Part shown: in pieces, positions 55,968 to 64,000 of the stretch
Position numbering within the stretch: position 1 is the stretch's first letter
How the letters are laid out: each line of letters starts with the position of its first letter
Assembly: GCA_002049455.2 (NCBI GenBank)
Contig: KV918762.1
Location: 1-64,000, forward strand
Direction: 5' to 3'
Length of the DNA stretch: 64,000 nucleotides
DNA from: Porphyra umbilicalis
Lineage: Eukaryota; Rhodophyta; Bangiophyceae; Bangiales; Bangiaceae
Translations under genes and position numbers: made by a program
Notes under the pieces: model-generated
What the model saw: the letters and a program-made list of their open reading frames with translations, nothing else
Database searches by the model: none
What the model was told of the DNA's origin: nothing

Positions 55968-56413
55968 AAAACGACAACACGCGCGGGTCGACGCGGCCCG
56001 TCGGCCGCGCGACCGCGACCGCCGCCAACGCGCCGACCTTGCCGCCGCCCGTCGCCGCCCGCCGCTCTCCGCGCGCGGCGCCGCCGCCCGCCTCGTGGTG
56101 GCGGCGGCGGCGGCGAACAACAGCGGCGACGCCGCGCGGCTTGCCGCCGTGGTGGTGGTGGGGTGGCGGTCGGCGGCCGGCGGCGACGGCGCACCCCCCG
56201 CCAACAGCGTGCTGCCCCCCCCCCCCAAAACGACGACACGCGCGTGTCGGCGCGGCCCGTCGGCCGCGCGACCGCGACCGCCGCCAACGCGCCGACCTTG
56301 CCGCCGCCCGTCGCCGCCCGCCGCTCGCCGCGCGCGGCGCCGCCGCCCGCCTCGTGGTGGCGGCGGCGGCGGCGAACCACTGCGGCGACGCCGCGCGGCT
56401 TGCCGCCGTCGTC
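55968..56413 (+). repeat. Pair of ~185-bp GC-rich direct repeats
   Basis: The segment starting AAAACGACAACACGCGCG (55968) recurs at about 56226 as AAAACGACGACACGCGCG. It continues nearly unchanged through CCGCGCGACCGCGACCGCC to GCGACGCCGCGCGGCTTGCC, with a 70-bp spacer between. It lies just 3' of the transposase. No coding signal. Confidence 0.8.
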
Positions 56414-56672
56414 GGCGGTTCTGCCCACTCGCTTTTCCGGGTTACTTCTTTGTAACTTCGAGGCGACACAGGCGGGAGCTGTGTCGCCAAGAAGTCGCCA
56501 ACGGGGGCTACAAAGAGAGTCATACGGTGGATCCAAGGGGACACCCAAGCAAACGGATAGCTTACCGGTTTGTCCGGTTTCAGGCATAATCTGTAGAACA
56601 TATGTACCACTGATTTTGGGCACATGTTTCAGTACTTTTTAGTTGATGCAGATTTGTTCATCCAATTTAGTG
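56414..56672. other. No gene
   Basis: Less GC-rich DNA. A short inverted pair, GGCGACACAGG...CTGTGTCGCC, lies near 56462-56492. Otherwise nothing was recognised. Confidence 0.5.
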
Positions 56673-58411
56673 CTAATCAATGACTGACACGCGACCAACC
56701 ATATTAGTCAAATGACATTGTCGATCGCCGCTGCCGTCTGCCGCCGCGCTGCCGCCGCCGCCGCCGCCGCCGCCGCCACCGTCGGCCGCCGCGCCAACGC
56801 CGCCGCTGCCGCCGCCCGCCACCACAAGCCCCGCAGCCGCGTGCCCGTCGGCCACCGCCTGCGCCGCCGTCGGCGGCGCCTTGGCCACGGGCAGCCGCCA
56901 CCGCAGCGGCGGCGACGCGGGCAACGGCGCCGCGGGGCGGCCCGCGCCCGCCGCCGGTGCGGGCCGCCCCCCCGCCAGCGCCGCCGACCCGTCGGGCGAC
57001 GCCGCGGTGGCCTTCGGCGGCGGCGGCGGCGCGGCGGGCGTGTCGGCCGCGGGCGCGGCCGCGCCCACACCCGCTGGCGGGGCCTCTGCCGCGTCTGGCG
57101 CCGCGGGCACGTCGGCGGGCGGCGCCGACGGCGGCCGCCGGCGGCGCGACCGCGACGGCCGCCGCCGCTCCCGCTGCCAGTTGGAGGCGGCCGCGTCGCC
57201 GCGCGGCCGCCCCGCGCGCGGCCGCGGCCCCCAGGCCCCAGGGGGGCTCAGGGGGACGTGTTGGGGCGGCGCCACCCGCCGCCGCCCCACCTTCGGTGCA
57301 GCCCGCCACCTTGCGGCCGGCCACCGCCGCCGTCGCCCCGCCGTTGCCCGACGGCGGCCGGCCGCGCCGGGGCACCGTCCATGGCGTCGACGGTGGCGGC
57401 GCCGTCGGCGGCGGCCGCGGACGCGGCGGCGGGGGTGGCGGCGGCGCGGGGCAATGGCGGCGACGGGGCCGCCGCCGCGGCGGGCGACGCGGCGCCGGTG
57501 GCCGCGGGCGGGGTTGGCGGCGCCGCCGCCGCCGCCGCGGGGGCGACCGCCGCCGCCGCCGGCGGGGGAGCCAAGGCGGGAAAGGGCGTCTCGCTGGCAA
57601 AATCAAAGCCCGGCGACGCGGGGCCGGCGGGCGTCGCGGGTGTGGCGGCCGCCGCCGCCGCCCGCCCGTCGCCACCGACGCCGCCGTCAGCGTCGGCGGC
57701 GACTGCGAGCGACGCGGTGGAGGCGGGGGGCTCCCCGCCCCCGCCCGCCCCCGCCGACGGCGGTGCCGACGCGCCGGGCGTCGGCGCCACGGGCAGCGGC
57801 GCCGCCGGCAGGCCTGCCGGCGGCGGCGCCCCCGCGGGCGCGGGCGTCTCGTCAAAGTCAAAGCCCATGGAGAACCCCCCACCCTCGTCGGGCGGGGATC
57901 CCCCCCCGCCCCCCCCCCCCCGCCGACGGCGCGCGGCGCGCCGCCGCCGCCCCCGCCGGCGACGCCGGCGGCGACTCGCCAAAGTCCAACGCCCGCGTCG
58001 CCGGCGGCGCGGGCGGCACGGCGCCGTGCGTAACGCCCGCCAAGCGAGGCGTCACCGCCGCCGACGGGGGTAAAAACCCCGACACGGGCGTGCCCCGTTG
58101 CGTCGGGGGGGTGCGGCTCGAGGGGGACGGCACGGAGGCGGCGGCGGTGGAGGTGGCGGCGGCCGCCGCCACAGAGGTGGTGATGCCCGACGCCCCAGAG
58201 GGGGGGGGGGGGGCACGGGCGGTCCCCGCGTCGGCGCGGCGGCGGTCGAGGGCGCCCTTGCGGCCGCGACGGCGGCGGCGGCGTCGTCGTCGTCCGCGTC
58301 GCCGGCGAGCGCGTCGACCGGCTCGTCGTCGCCGCCGGTGGTGGCGGTTGGAGCCTCTCCCGCCCCTCCAAGTGCTCTGGGGGCATTTATGGTAGAAGAT
58401 GTCACCGCCAA
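56673..58411 (-). CDS. Candidate disordered Ala/Pro-rich protein with FDF motifs
   Basis: On the minus strand successive frames join at long C/G runs (58201-58213 and 57901-57921) into one low-complexity protein. It has an acidic GDADDDDAAAAVAAA part, an S/T-P-rich part (QRGTPVSGFLPPSAAVTPRL), then three related aromatic-acidic motifs (RALDFGESPP, MGFDFDETPAP, PGFDFASETPFPAL), and a basic C-terminus (NWQRERRRPSRSRRRRPPS). The recurring [FL]DF..(S/T)P motif is hard to explain by base composition, so I favour minus-strand coding. No start ATG or fold was identified. The S/T-P sites suggest a kinase-regulated scaffold. All other frames are also open, so the call is weak. Confidence 0.35.
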
Positions 58412-58440
58412 CCAATCCTATTGCTGGAAACACAAGGGTA

Positions 58441-58569
58441 TTGTGCTTCTCACAAAAACTGGACCTCGGTGCATCAGCTTCCGTTGCAAAATCACTGTTT
58501 AATTGGCTCAGGGGGCGGTTCATGATGCTGAAGCGGATGTTGCGGATCCAGTTTTTGTGAAAAGCACAA
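58441..58569 (-). mobile_element. 129-bp MITE, copy 3 (full length, inverted)
   Basis: TIRs TTGTGCTTCTCACAAAAAC and GTTTTTGTGAAAAGCACAA are flanked by TA at 58439-58440 and 58570-58571. Exactly the same length as copy 1 and in opposite orientation. Its interior is the reverse complement of copy 1 (GGCGGTTCATGATGCTGAAG). Confidence 0.88.
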
Positions 58570-59112
58570 TAAACAAGCAGAACAATGAGGACATGGCTTT
58601 TATCCAATGAAAATCGTCTCAGCGCACCTCGCCGCAGGGAAAAAACACGGTCAGTGTCAGAGTCCCTCTGATACTGTCATCGCAGTGCGGCACCAGCCAA
58701 TCAGAGGCAGAATTCACCGGAACGATTGCTATGATAGACGGCGGAGGCCGGTCTGCTGCTGTCCTCACCATTCTGTGCTGACAGTGATCTCGCCTGAGTG
58801 CACCAGGGCAAGTGAGGTAATACCAGCCTTGGCTGCTGAGATTCAAAAGCCAAGGCTCAAAAGCCAACACCCCCCCCCGTGCACGCGTGCAGGTGCGCGT
58901 TCCGCAGCCCTTACAGACAGAGTGCTGACAGAAGGGGCGCAGCGTGAGGGACTGCTATCCGTGCATCATGAGGACTTCAACTCCCTGTACTGCCGGTGAG
59001 ATGAGCGCCCATCTAGACGCTTTGCTGTTTTCCTTTCGACGTTCTCATAGCGACATCTCCGTTCATGTGCGTGTTCGTGGGCGAGAAGATTTCGCCCTTC
59101 TGGCCCCGTTCC
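58570..59112. other. No gene
   Basis: Near-average composition with a repeated word, CCAAGGCT...CAAAAGCC, near 58828-58865. No frame with a domain. Confidence 0.5.
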
Positions 59113-59346
59113 CCCACGGCTGCCCGCCGCCCCACGGCTGCCCGCCGCCCCACGGCTGCCCGCCGCCCCACGGCTGCCCGCCGCCCCACGGCTGCCCGCC
59201 GCCCCACGGCTGCCCGCCGCCCCACGGCTGCCCGCCGCCCCACGGCTGCCCGCCGCCCCACGGCTGCCCGCCGCCCCACGGCTGCCCGCCGCCCCACGGC
59301 TGCCCGCCGCCCCACGGCTGCCCGCCGCCCCACGGCTGCCCGCCGC
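59113..59346 (+). repeat. 18-bp minisatellite, 13 copies
   Basis: Thirteen near-perfect tandem copies of CCCACGGCTGCCCGCCGC, then about 300 bp of decayed derivatives (GCCGCTGCCCGCCGCCCC) to about 59640. All frames stay open (His-Gly-Cys-Pro-Pro-Pro in one), so apparent proteins here are not evidence of a gene. Confidence 0.9.
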
Positions 59347-60742
59347 CGGCCGCGCCGCCGCTCCCCTCCCCCCCGCCGCTGGCTGCCGCCCCGCGGCTGC
59401 CCGCCGCCCCGCTGCTCCCCTCCCCCCCGCCGCTCCCCGCCCACCTGCCGCTGCTCGCCGCCCCGCCGCTGCCCGCCGCCCCGCGGCTGCCCACGGCCGG
59501 CCGCCCCGCCGCTGGCTGCCGCCCCGCGGCTGCCCGCCGCCCCGCTGCTCCCCTCCCCCCCGCCACTGGCCGCCGCCCCGCCGCTTCCCGCCGCTCCGCC
59601 GCTCCCCGCCTTCCCACCGCTCCCCGCCCCCTCGCTGCCCTCGCGGGCGGCCGGCGGCGGCCGGAGGCGGCACCTCTTTTGGGGGGTGGTCGGCGACGGT
59701 GGCGACCGGCGGCCGCTGCTGGCGGGAGGAGCGGCCGGAGGGGAAGGAGATCGGGCACAGCGGTTGGCGTCAGGGTGGGCTGTCGTCCAGGGGGCTGAAC
59801 GGCTTCGGTGCCTGGGGCCGGCCATTGCTGGGGTGGGCGGGCGGTCGGTGAGGGAGGCGGCTGGTGGCCGGCGGTGGGGGTGGTCAGTGGAGGGGGTGGC
59901 CGGCGGCGGGGGTGGCCGGCGGCGCGGGTCATCGGCGGTGGGGTCGATTGGATGCATGTCTGGGGGACACATAGCGACTTCCAGGGATAACACAGAGTTG
60001 TCTGGCTGCGTGCTACCTCTATGGGCGACTCGTAGGCACGAAACTGGGGTTCTGACTTGTATGGAGGCACACTACGCTCAGTGGGCATTCTACGACCGTG
60101 CTGGTGTGGGTTTTTAGGGTCCGTTAAGAGTACATGATGTAACAAAGCCAACGCACACATAAAGTTGGCTAGCAGATAGGCAGGGCACCGTGGGGAGGTA
60201 GCGGCATATCGGGTCCCTGTGAAGTTGAAGGGGCGAAAATCGTAGGAAGGAAGCGTCTGTACGCTTAGCGACTCGCTTTTTCGTTCCCAGGACCCTTCAA
60301 AGCACCACGTACAAGTCTCTTTAGAAAAATGGTGCTTTGGTCAAGTTCCGCCCGGACATGTCGTTCGCTCCTCCCTCTTGCACCGGATGGAAGCATGTAA
60401 CATGGCAATGACCAGACTATACGGACCCCGACCAAAGCTGCACAAAATAGGTACAGGGTACTGTAGGAGATGTGCTGTGCTGTTTTTTTCGCAAGAAAAC
60501 GTGCAGAACTGCTGTAGGCAGCAAGAGAAGCGCAGAGCGCATCCCACTGGATTAAACAGTGTCAGAGAAAACACGTAATCCACTGGACTGAGCAGTGTCT
60601 GTGCCAATCTGCCGACTCGACGGTATCTGAAACACTGTCAGAGGGTGGCCATTCACACTGCGAGGTGGTATGATTATATCTCTACGCTCGACTGCTGTTT
60701 TCCTCCACTGCCGCTGCTTTCTCCCAGTGCATCAGCCTCCCT
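59347..60742. other. No confident gene
   Basis: From 59347 to 59960 this is decayed minisatellite and GC-rich sequence. From 59960 to 60740 composition is ordinary and no domain was found. ATCCCACTGGATTAAACAGTGTCAG and its partner AATCCACTGGACTGAGCAGTGTC near 60540-60600 form a short direct duplication. Confidence 0.45.
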
Positions 60743-60800
60743 CCACCGCCGCTGCCTCCCTCCACCGCCGCTGCCTCCCTCCACCGCCGCTGCCTCCCCA
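60743..60800 (+). repeat. 19-bp pyrimidine-rich tandem repeat, three copies
   Basis: Copies of CCACCGCCGCTGCCTCCCT start at 60743, 60762 and 60781. Nearby C/T-rich sequence to 60900 is a looser continuation. Confidence 0.8.
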
Positions 60801-61021
60801 CATCGCTGCTGCGCCCCCCCATCCCCGTTGCGTCCCCCGATTTCTGCGGCCTTCCCCCTTTCCTACTGCGTCCCCTCTTCGCTGCTGCCCTTCGTCACAG
60901 GTTCTGGCCCTCCCTACCAGGGCTCCGACCCGCACAACTGCTACCCATTCCTCCCACTAGTGCTGCCCCCCCCTTCACTGGTGCTGCGCCCCCTCCATCC
61001 GTGCTACCCCCCCTCCTACCC

Positions 61022-61130
61022 GAGCTGCCCCCCCCCCCACTGGTACTGCCCACCCCGACCGGTGCTGCCCCCCTCCCACCCGAGCTGCCCCCCCCCGCAC
61101 TGGTACTGCCCACCCCCACCGGTCGGTGCA
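61022..61130 (+). repeat. 60-bp tandem repeat, about two copies
   Basis: GAGCTGCCCCCCCC, then ACTGGTACTGCCCACCCC and ACCGGT, is repeated with a 60-bp period (starts at 61022 and 61082). Strong strand asymmetry: almost no G outside the core words. Confidence 0.75.
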
Positions 61131-61589
61131 GCCACAGCGGCGACCGTAGTCACGGAATGGTGTGGCAAGGACACCTGGGTCAGGAACGGGAGGGAGGCGG
61201 CAGCCCCCATCAGCGGCGGTGGTCGCCCACCCCTGGAAGGGACGACGAGCAACGACAGCAGCGCCCGGCGGCGGTGGTGGTGGCTCTCGCATGTGCGGGG
61301 CGGCGAGCGGCGGCGGTCGTGCATGGCCGTCATGCATGGCGCGGCAGCGTCGATGGCCCATCCCTGTCAAATGCCCAGCCCAACGGAATCAACGGCTGCG
61401 TATCGAGTAAAATGATATTGGCCCCGTTTCAAAGTAGCGAAGTCTCAGGTGATAGTAAGTCTCCAGGAAATACAGTTTAGGATTTATTATCCATTCGCAT
61501 CCCCCATTCCACCCTCCCAAACGCCAACCCTCCTTGGCGGCAAATCGCCGCTGAGCCAAGGCTGGCTTTATCTCGCCTCCTGTTTGTAG
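61131..61589. other. No gene
   Basis: GC-rich, then near-average DNA. An inverted pair, CCTTGGCGGCAAATCGCC...GAGCCAAGG, near 61532-61560 is the only structure noticed. Confidence 0.45.
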
Positions 61590-61804
61590 TGGCGCTGCCG
61601 TTCAAGCTCCAAAAGAAGGGCGATCCCGCGAGGCCACCACGAGATGCATTAAGGGATTGGAAAATGTGAGGAGTGCTATTTTTGGGCCGTCACATCACAG
61701 TCACACACTACTTTCGGACCTCGCTTTCTCCACCAATGCCCCCGTTGGCCAAACGGTGCCACGTTTGGCTGTTTGGACGGTTGGAGCCATTGGTGGAGAT
61801 GCTC
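61590..61804. mobile_element. Harbinger-like MITE, partial copy
   Basis: It matches the right-hand ~200 bp of the adjacent full element (GCCGTTCAAGCTCCAAAA, TATTTTTGGGCCGTCACA, CGGTGCCACGTTTGG) and ends in the TIR CCATTGGTGGAGATGCTC, followed by TTA. Its left end is too diverged or lost. The family ends resemble the GAGCATCTCCAAC-type ends of plant PIF/Harbinger MITEs. Confidence 0.65.
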
Positions 61805-61807
61805 TTA

Positions 61808-62353
61808 GAGCGTCTCCACCAATGGAGCCAAAAGCCAAAGCCAAACGTCACGAGTGCCCAACGTGTGGCCCTGTCACTGGCTCTCCAAACGTCGATCCAA
61901 AACAAAGAAGGTCACGTCTCAATCTTGGGCTCCCCTGGATGCTCACTATGGGTGGGCCTCTTTTGTGGCCGACAGATCATCCAATCTCGGTGGATGGCCC
62001 ATCGCCATATCACTGTTTGTATGCCATGGGTCACGCTTTCCATTGGCGTAGGTTGGCTCAAAATGGAACCAGGGGATAGCCAAACGGTTGGGGGCGCATC
62101 CAAACAGGTTTGTTTGGAGTGGCGCGCCTCCAAACGGGCCCGTTTGGACTGGCCCTGCCGTTGAAGATCCAAAACTAGAGCGATCGCGTGTCATGGACAC
62201 GAGGTCGATTAGCCGACTAGAATATGTGAGGATGGTCTATTTTGGGACCGTCACACCCTAGTTTTGGATCGCATCCCAGCCACCAATGCCCGTTTGGCAA
62301 AACCGTGCCACGTTTAGGCGTTTGGGTGTTTGGATCCATTGGTGGAGACGCTC
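61808..62353. mobile_element. 546-bp Harbinger-like MITE upstream of CSN4
   Basis: The TIRs GAGCGTCTCCACCAATGGA (left) and TCCATTGGTGGAGACGCTC (right) are perfect inverted repeats. TTA flanks both sides (61805-61807 and 62354-62356), the PIF/Harbinger target duplication. The interior repeats GTTTGG/CCAAAC words in both orientations and has no transposase. Its right edge is only 150 bp from the CSN4 start codon, so it probably contributes to that promoter. Confidence 0.82.
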
Positions 62354-62503
62354 TTATGCGAAGCGACGTTGGAGTCTGCGAACGAGCCTCACACTGCCGC
62401 AGCGTCGCACGTGCAGCGCGGCCGGTGGGCCGTGCGACTGCCGGCCAGTTGCACGCCGCGACGCGCGGCCTGGCGGCGGCGGCGCGGTCACCACACTTCA
62501 ATA

Positions 62504-63703
62504 ATGGCGACGCCCCCGCGGGAGCGGTCGGCGCAGTTAGAAGCGGCGCTCGACGCTGCGCTCGCTGCGTCTGACGCTGCAGCGTTGCAGCAGGTGGCCA
62601 CGACGCTCGTCGACGCGGCGCTGGCCCTCTCCACCTCTGTGCCGCTGCTGTCCAAGCTCGTCCAAGCGGTGCCGACGCTCCCCGAGCCGGTGGCCATTGC
62701 CGTGTCGGAGCACATCCTCTCGGCGGTCGGCGCGCGGGTGCCGTCCTTTGAAGCCGAGGTGACCAGCCTGCGGGAGAAGCTCGCCACCCTCTACGAGTCG
62801 CAAGAGGAGTGGACACAGGCGGCGCAGACGCTGCGGGGCATCCCTTTTGATGGCAGCCACACGCTGTCGCACGCGTTCAAGCTGCGGGTGCAGGTCAAAA
62901 TCGCGCGCCTGTACCTTGAAGATGACAAGACGGTGGAGGCAGAGATGTTTCTCAACCGAGCGGCGCCGCTGCTGCACGAAGCCGACGACCAAGCCGTCGC
63001 CCTCCAATACCGGGTGGCATTTGCGCGCATCCTCGACGCCAAACGCCGCTTCTCCGAAGCGGCCATGCAGTACTACTCGCTCTCGCAGCTGCCGCCGGGC
63101 ACGACCGCCGAGGTGACCACCGACCAAACGACCGAGGCGCTCGGCTTTGCCGTCCGCTGCGCGGTGTTGGCGCCGGCCGGCCCGCAACGCTCCCGCATCT
63201 TGTCGATGCTCTGGAAGGACGAGCGGACGCGGGAGTTGGACAGCTGGGCGATGCTCGAGGCGATGCACTGCCAGCGGCTGCTGCCGCCGTCGCTCGTCGC
63301 CGCGTTTTCCGAGGCGCTCGCCCCACACCAGTGCGCGACGCTGGCGGGCGGGGAGACGGTGCTCGCGCGGGCGGTTGTCGAACACAACCTCGCCGCTGCG
63401 GCAGCACTGTACGTCAACATTGGGTTTGCAGAGCTCGGTGAGCTGCTCGGCGTGTCGGCGGGGCGCGCCGAGGAGACGGCCGCCAAGATGATCCAGGAGG
63501 GGCGGATGAGGGGGGTGATGGACCAAGTCGACGGCGTCTTGGAGTTTGACACGGGCGCCGACGCCAAGGAGGAGGTGCTCCAGTGGGACGTCCAAATTGC
63601 GGGCGTGTGTGCGGAGCTGGATGCGTGTTGCGAGGCCATCCTGACGCGGCACCCAGAGCTGGCGCAGGCGGTCGGCGCGGGAGGGGGGGGGCGACCGGCG
63701 TAG
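62504..63703 (+). CDS. CSN4: COP9 signalosome subunit 4 (CSN4)
   Basis: 399 aa, close to the ~400-aa family size, intronless, with ATG at 62504 chosen because homology starts there. The N-terminal helical repeats include REKLATLYESQEEWTQAA, KIARLYLEDDKTVEAE, and MFLNRAAPLL followed by LQYRVAFARILDAKRRFSEA, a characteristic CSN4/Rpn5-type stretch. Then RCAVLAPAGPQRSRILSMLW and KDERTRELDSWAMLEAMH. The PCI winged helix is near the end (VEHNLAAAAALYVNIGFAEL, EETAAKMIQEGRMRGVMDQV, VLEFDTGADAKEEVLQWD). The complex removes Nedd8 from cullins and so controls cullin-RING ubiquitin ligases, in nucleus and cytosol; subunit 4 is a structural PCI scaffold. The C-terminus ends in a short Gly-rich tail. Confidence 0.93.
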   Translation: MATPPRERSAQLEAALDAALAASDAAALQQVATTLVDAALALSTSVPLLSKLVQAVPTLPEPVAIAVSEHILSAVGARVPSFEAEVTSLREKLATLYESQEEWTQAAQTLRGIPFDGSHTLSHAFKLRVQVKIARLYLEDDKTVEAEMFLNRAAPLLHEADDQAVALQYRVAFARILDAKRRFSEAAMQYYSLSQLPPGTTAEVTTDQTTEALGFAVRCAVLAPAGPQRSRILSMLWKDERTRELDSWAMLEAMHCQRLLPPSLVAAFSEALAPHQCATLAGGETVLARAVVEHNLAAAAALYVNIGFAELGELLGVSAGRAEETAAKMIQEGRMRGVMDQVDGVLEFDTGADAKEEVLQWDVQIAGVCAELDACCEAILTRHPELAQAVGAGGGGRPA

Positions 63704-64000
63704 GCGGCAGCGATGTGCAGGACGTGACAGTGGGCGCGATGCCCGCCGCGCGACGGTCCCCACGAGGAGCAGGTCCCCAACACCTGTGTATTTTGTCTGG
63801 TTGGGTAGATGCGCTCCTGTGTCTGTGCACTACGCCGTCGGATGAACAAAGAGGAACAGCAGCAGTTTCGCTCAACGGGGCGCCCGCCCTCGATGCCCGC
63901 TGCGAGCAAAGATGAAGAGGCTTGGGCCCGGTCAGATGGTGAATGAAATAGAGTGTAAAGAAAGACGCAAGTGGGGCAAAGTGAAACCTCGCACAAAACA
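63704..64000. other. 3' flank of CSN4
   Basis: Presumed 3' UTR and downstream DNA of CSN4. GAATGAAATAGAGTGTAAAG near 63942-63961 is A-rich and could direct polyadenylation. No further gene begins before the window ends. Confidence 0.5.

Noticed and set aside
58966..60160. 300+ codon proteins across the 18-bp minisatellite
   Set aside because: An 18-bp repeat without stops keeps every frame open; no non-repetitive domain flanks it.
60670..61415. Pro/Ser-rich secreted-protein-like frame
   Set aside because: Built from pyrimidine-rich tandem repeats; no signal peptide and no unique domain.

Overview
The window is nuclear DNA of a photosynthetic eukaryote with a very GC-rich genome. A bangiophycean red alga (Porphyra/Pyropia-like) is the best guess. 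The evidence: a plastid RNA-stability HAT/TPR protein of the Mbb1/HCF107 type, a transit-peptide-bearing plastid GNAT acetyltransferase with two short GT-AG introns, an intronless COP9 signalosome subunit 4, KDZ-type and Harbinger-type transposases, and many long G/C homopolymers and GCC/GCG triplet runs. There is no bacterial operon structure, rRNA or recognisable tRNA. The organism call is inference from gene content and base composition, not from a search.

Layout. 1-6.4 kb: gene-poor, with fragments of a Harbinger-like transposase on the minus strand and one copy of a dispersed G/C-rich repeat. 6.4-10.4 kb: two convergent host genes, a FAF2/UBXD8-like UBX protein (+) and a three-exon plastid GNAT (-). 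Each is followed within a few bases of its stop codon by a 21-G tract on the sense strand. 10.8-13.3 kb: two copies of a 129-bp MITE (one truncated), no confident gene, and a 15-bp minisatellite. 13.87-34.86 kb: a 21-kb array of related 0.85-2.55-kb modules that are mosaic, directly repeated and apparently non-coding. Four near-identical long modules each carry a 1,133-bp TIR element; a different ~540-bp TIR element sits at the equivalent site of another module. 35.28-43.9 kb: a degraded Ty3/gypsy retroelement with a candidate 5' LTR, two Gag regions, two protease regions, RT, RNase H and integrase, and no 3' LTR. 43.9-45.5 kb: a KDZ transposase pseudogene split by a 922-bp hAT-like element. 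46.6-50.0 kb: gene-poor, including a Z-DNA-prone repeat. 50.1-53.5 kb: HAT/TPR gene (-). 53.8-58.6 kb: second copy of the G-rich dispersed repeat, an intact IS630/Tc1-type transposase (+), a candidate disordered protein (-) and the third 129-bp MITE. 59-61.4 kb: minisatellites. 61.6-62.35 kb: two adjoining Harbinger-like MITEs. 62.5-63.7 kb: CSN4.

Host genes. The ordinary genes are housekeeping: protein quality control (UBX/p97 adaptor), plastid acetylation, plastid mRNA stability and cullin deneddylation. They are separated by mobile-element debris and do not form a cluster. Several coding frames break exactly at G/C runs of 10 or more, so sequence error at homopolymers must be weighed against real mutation.
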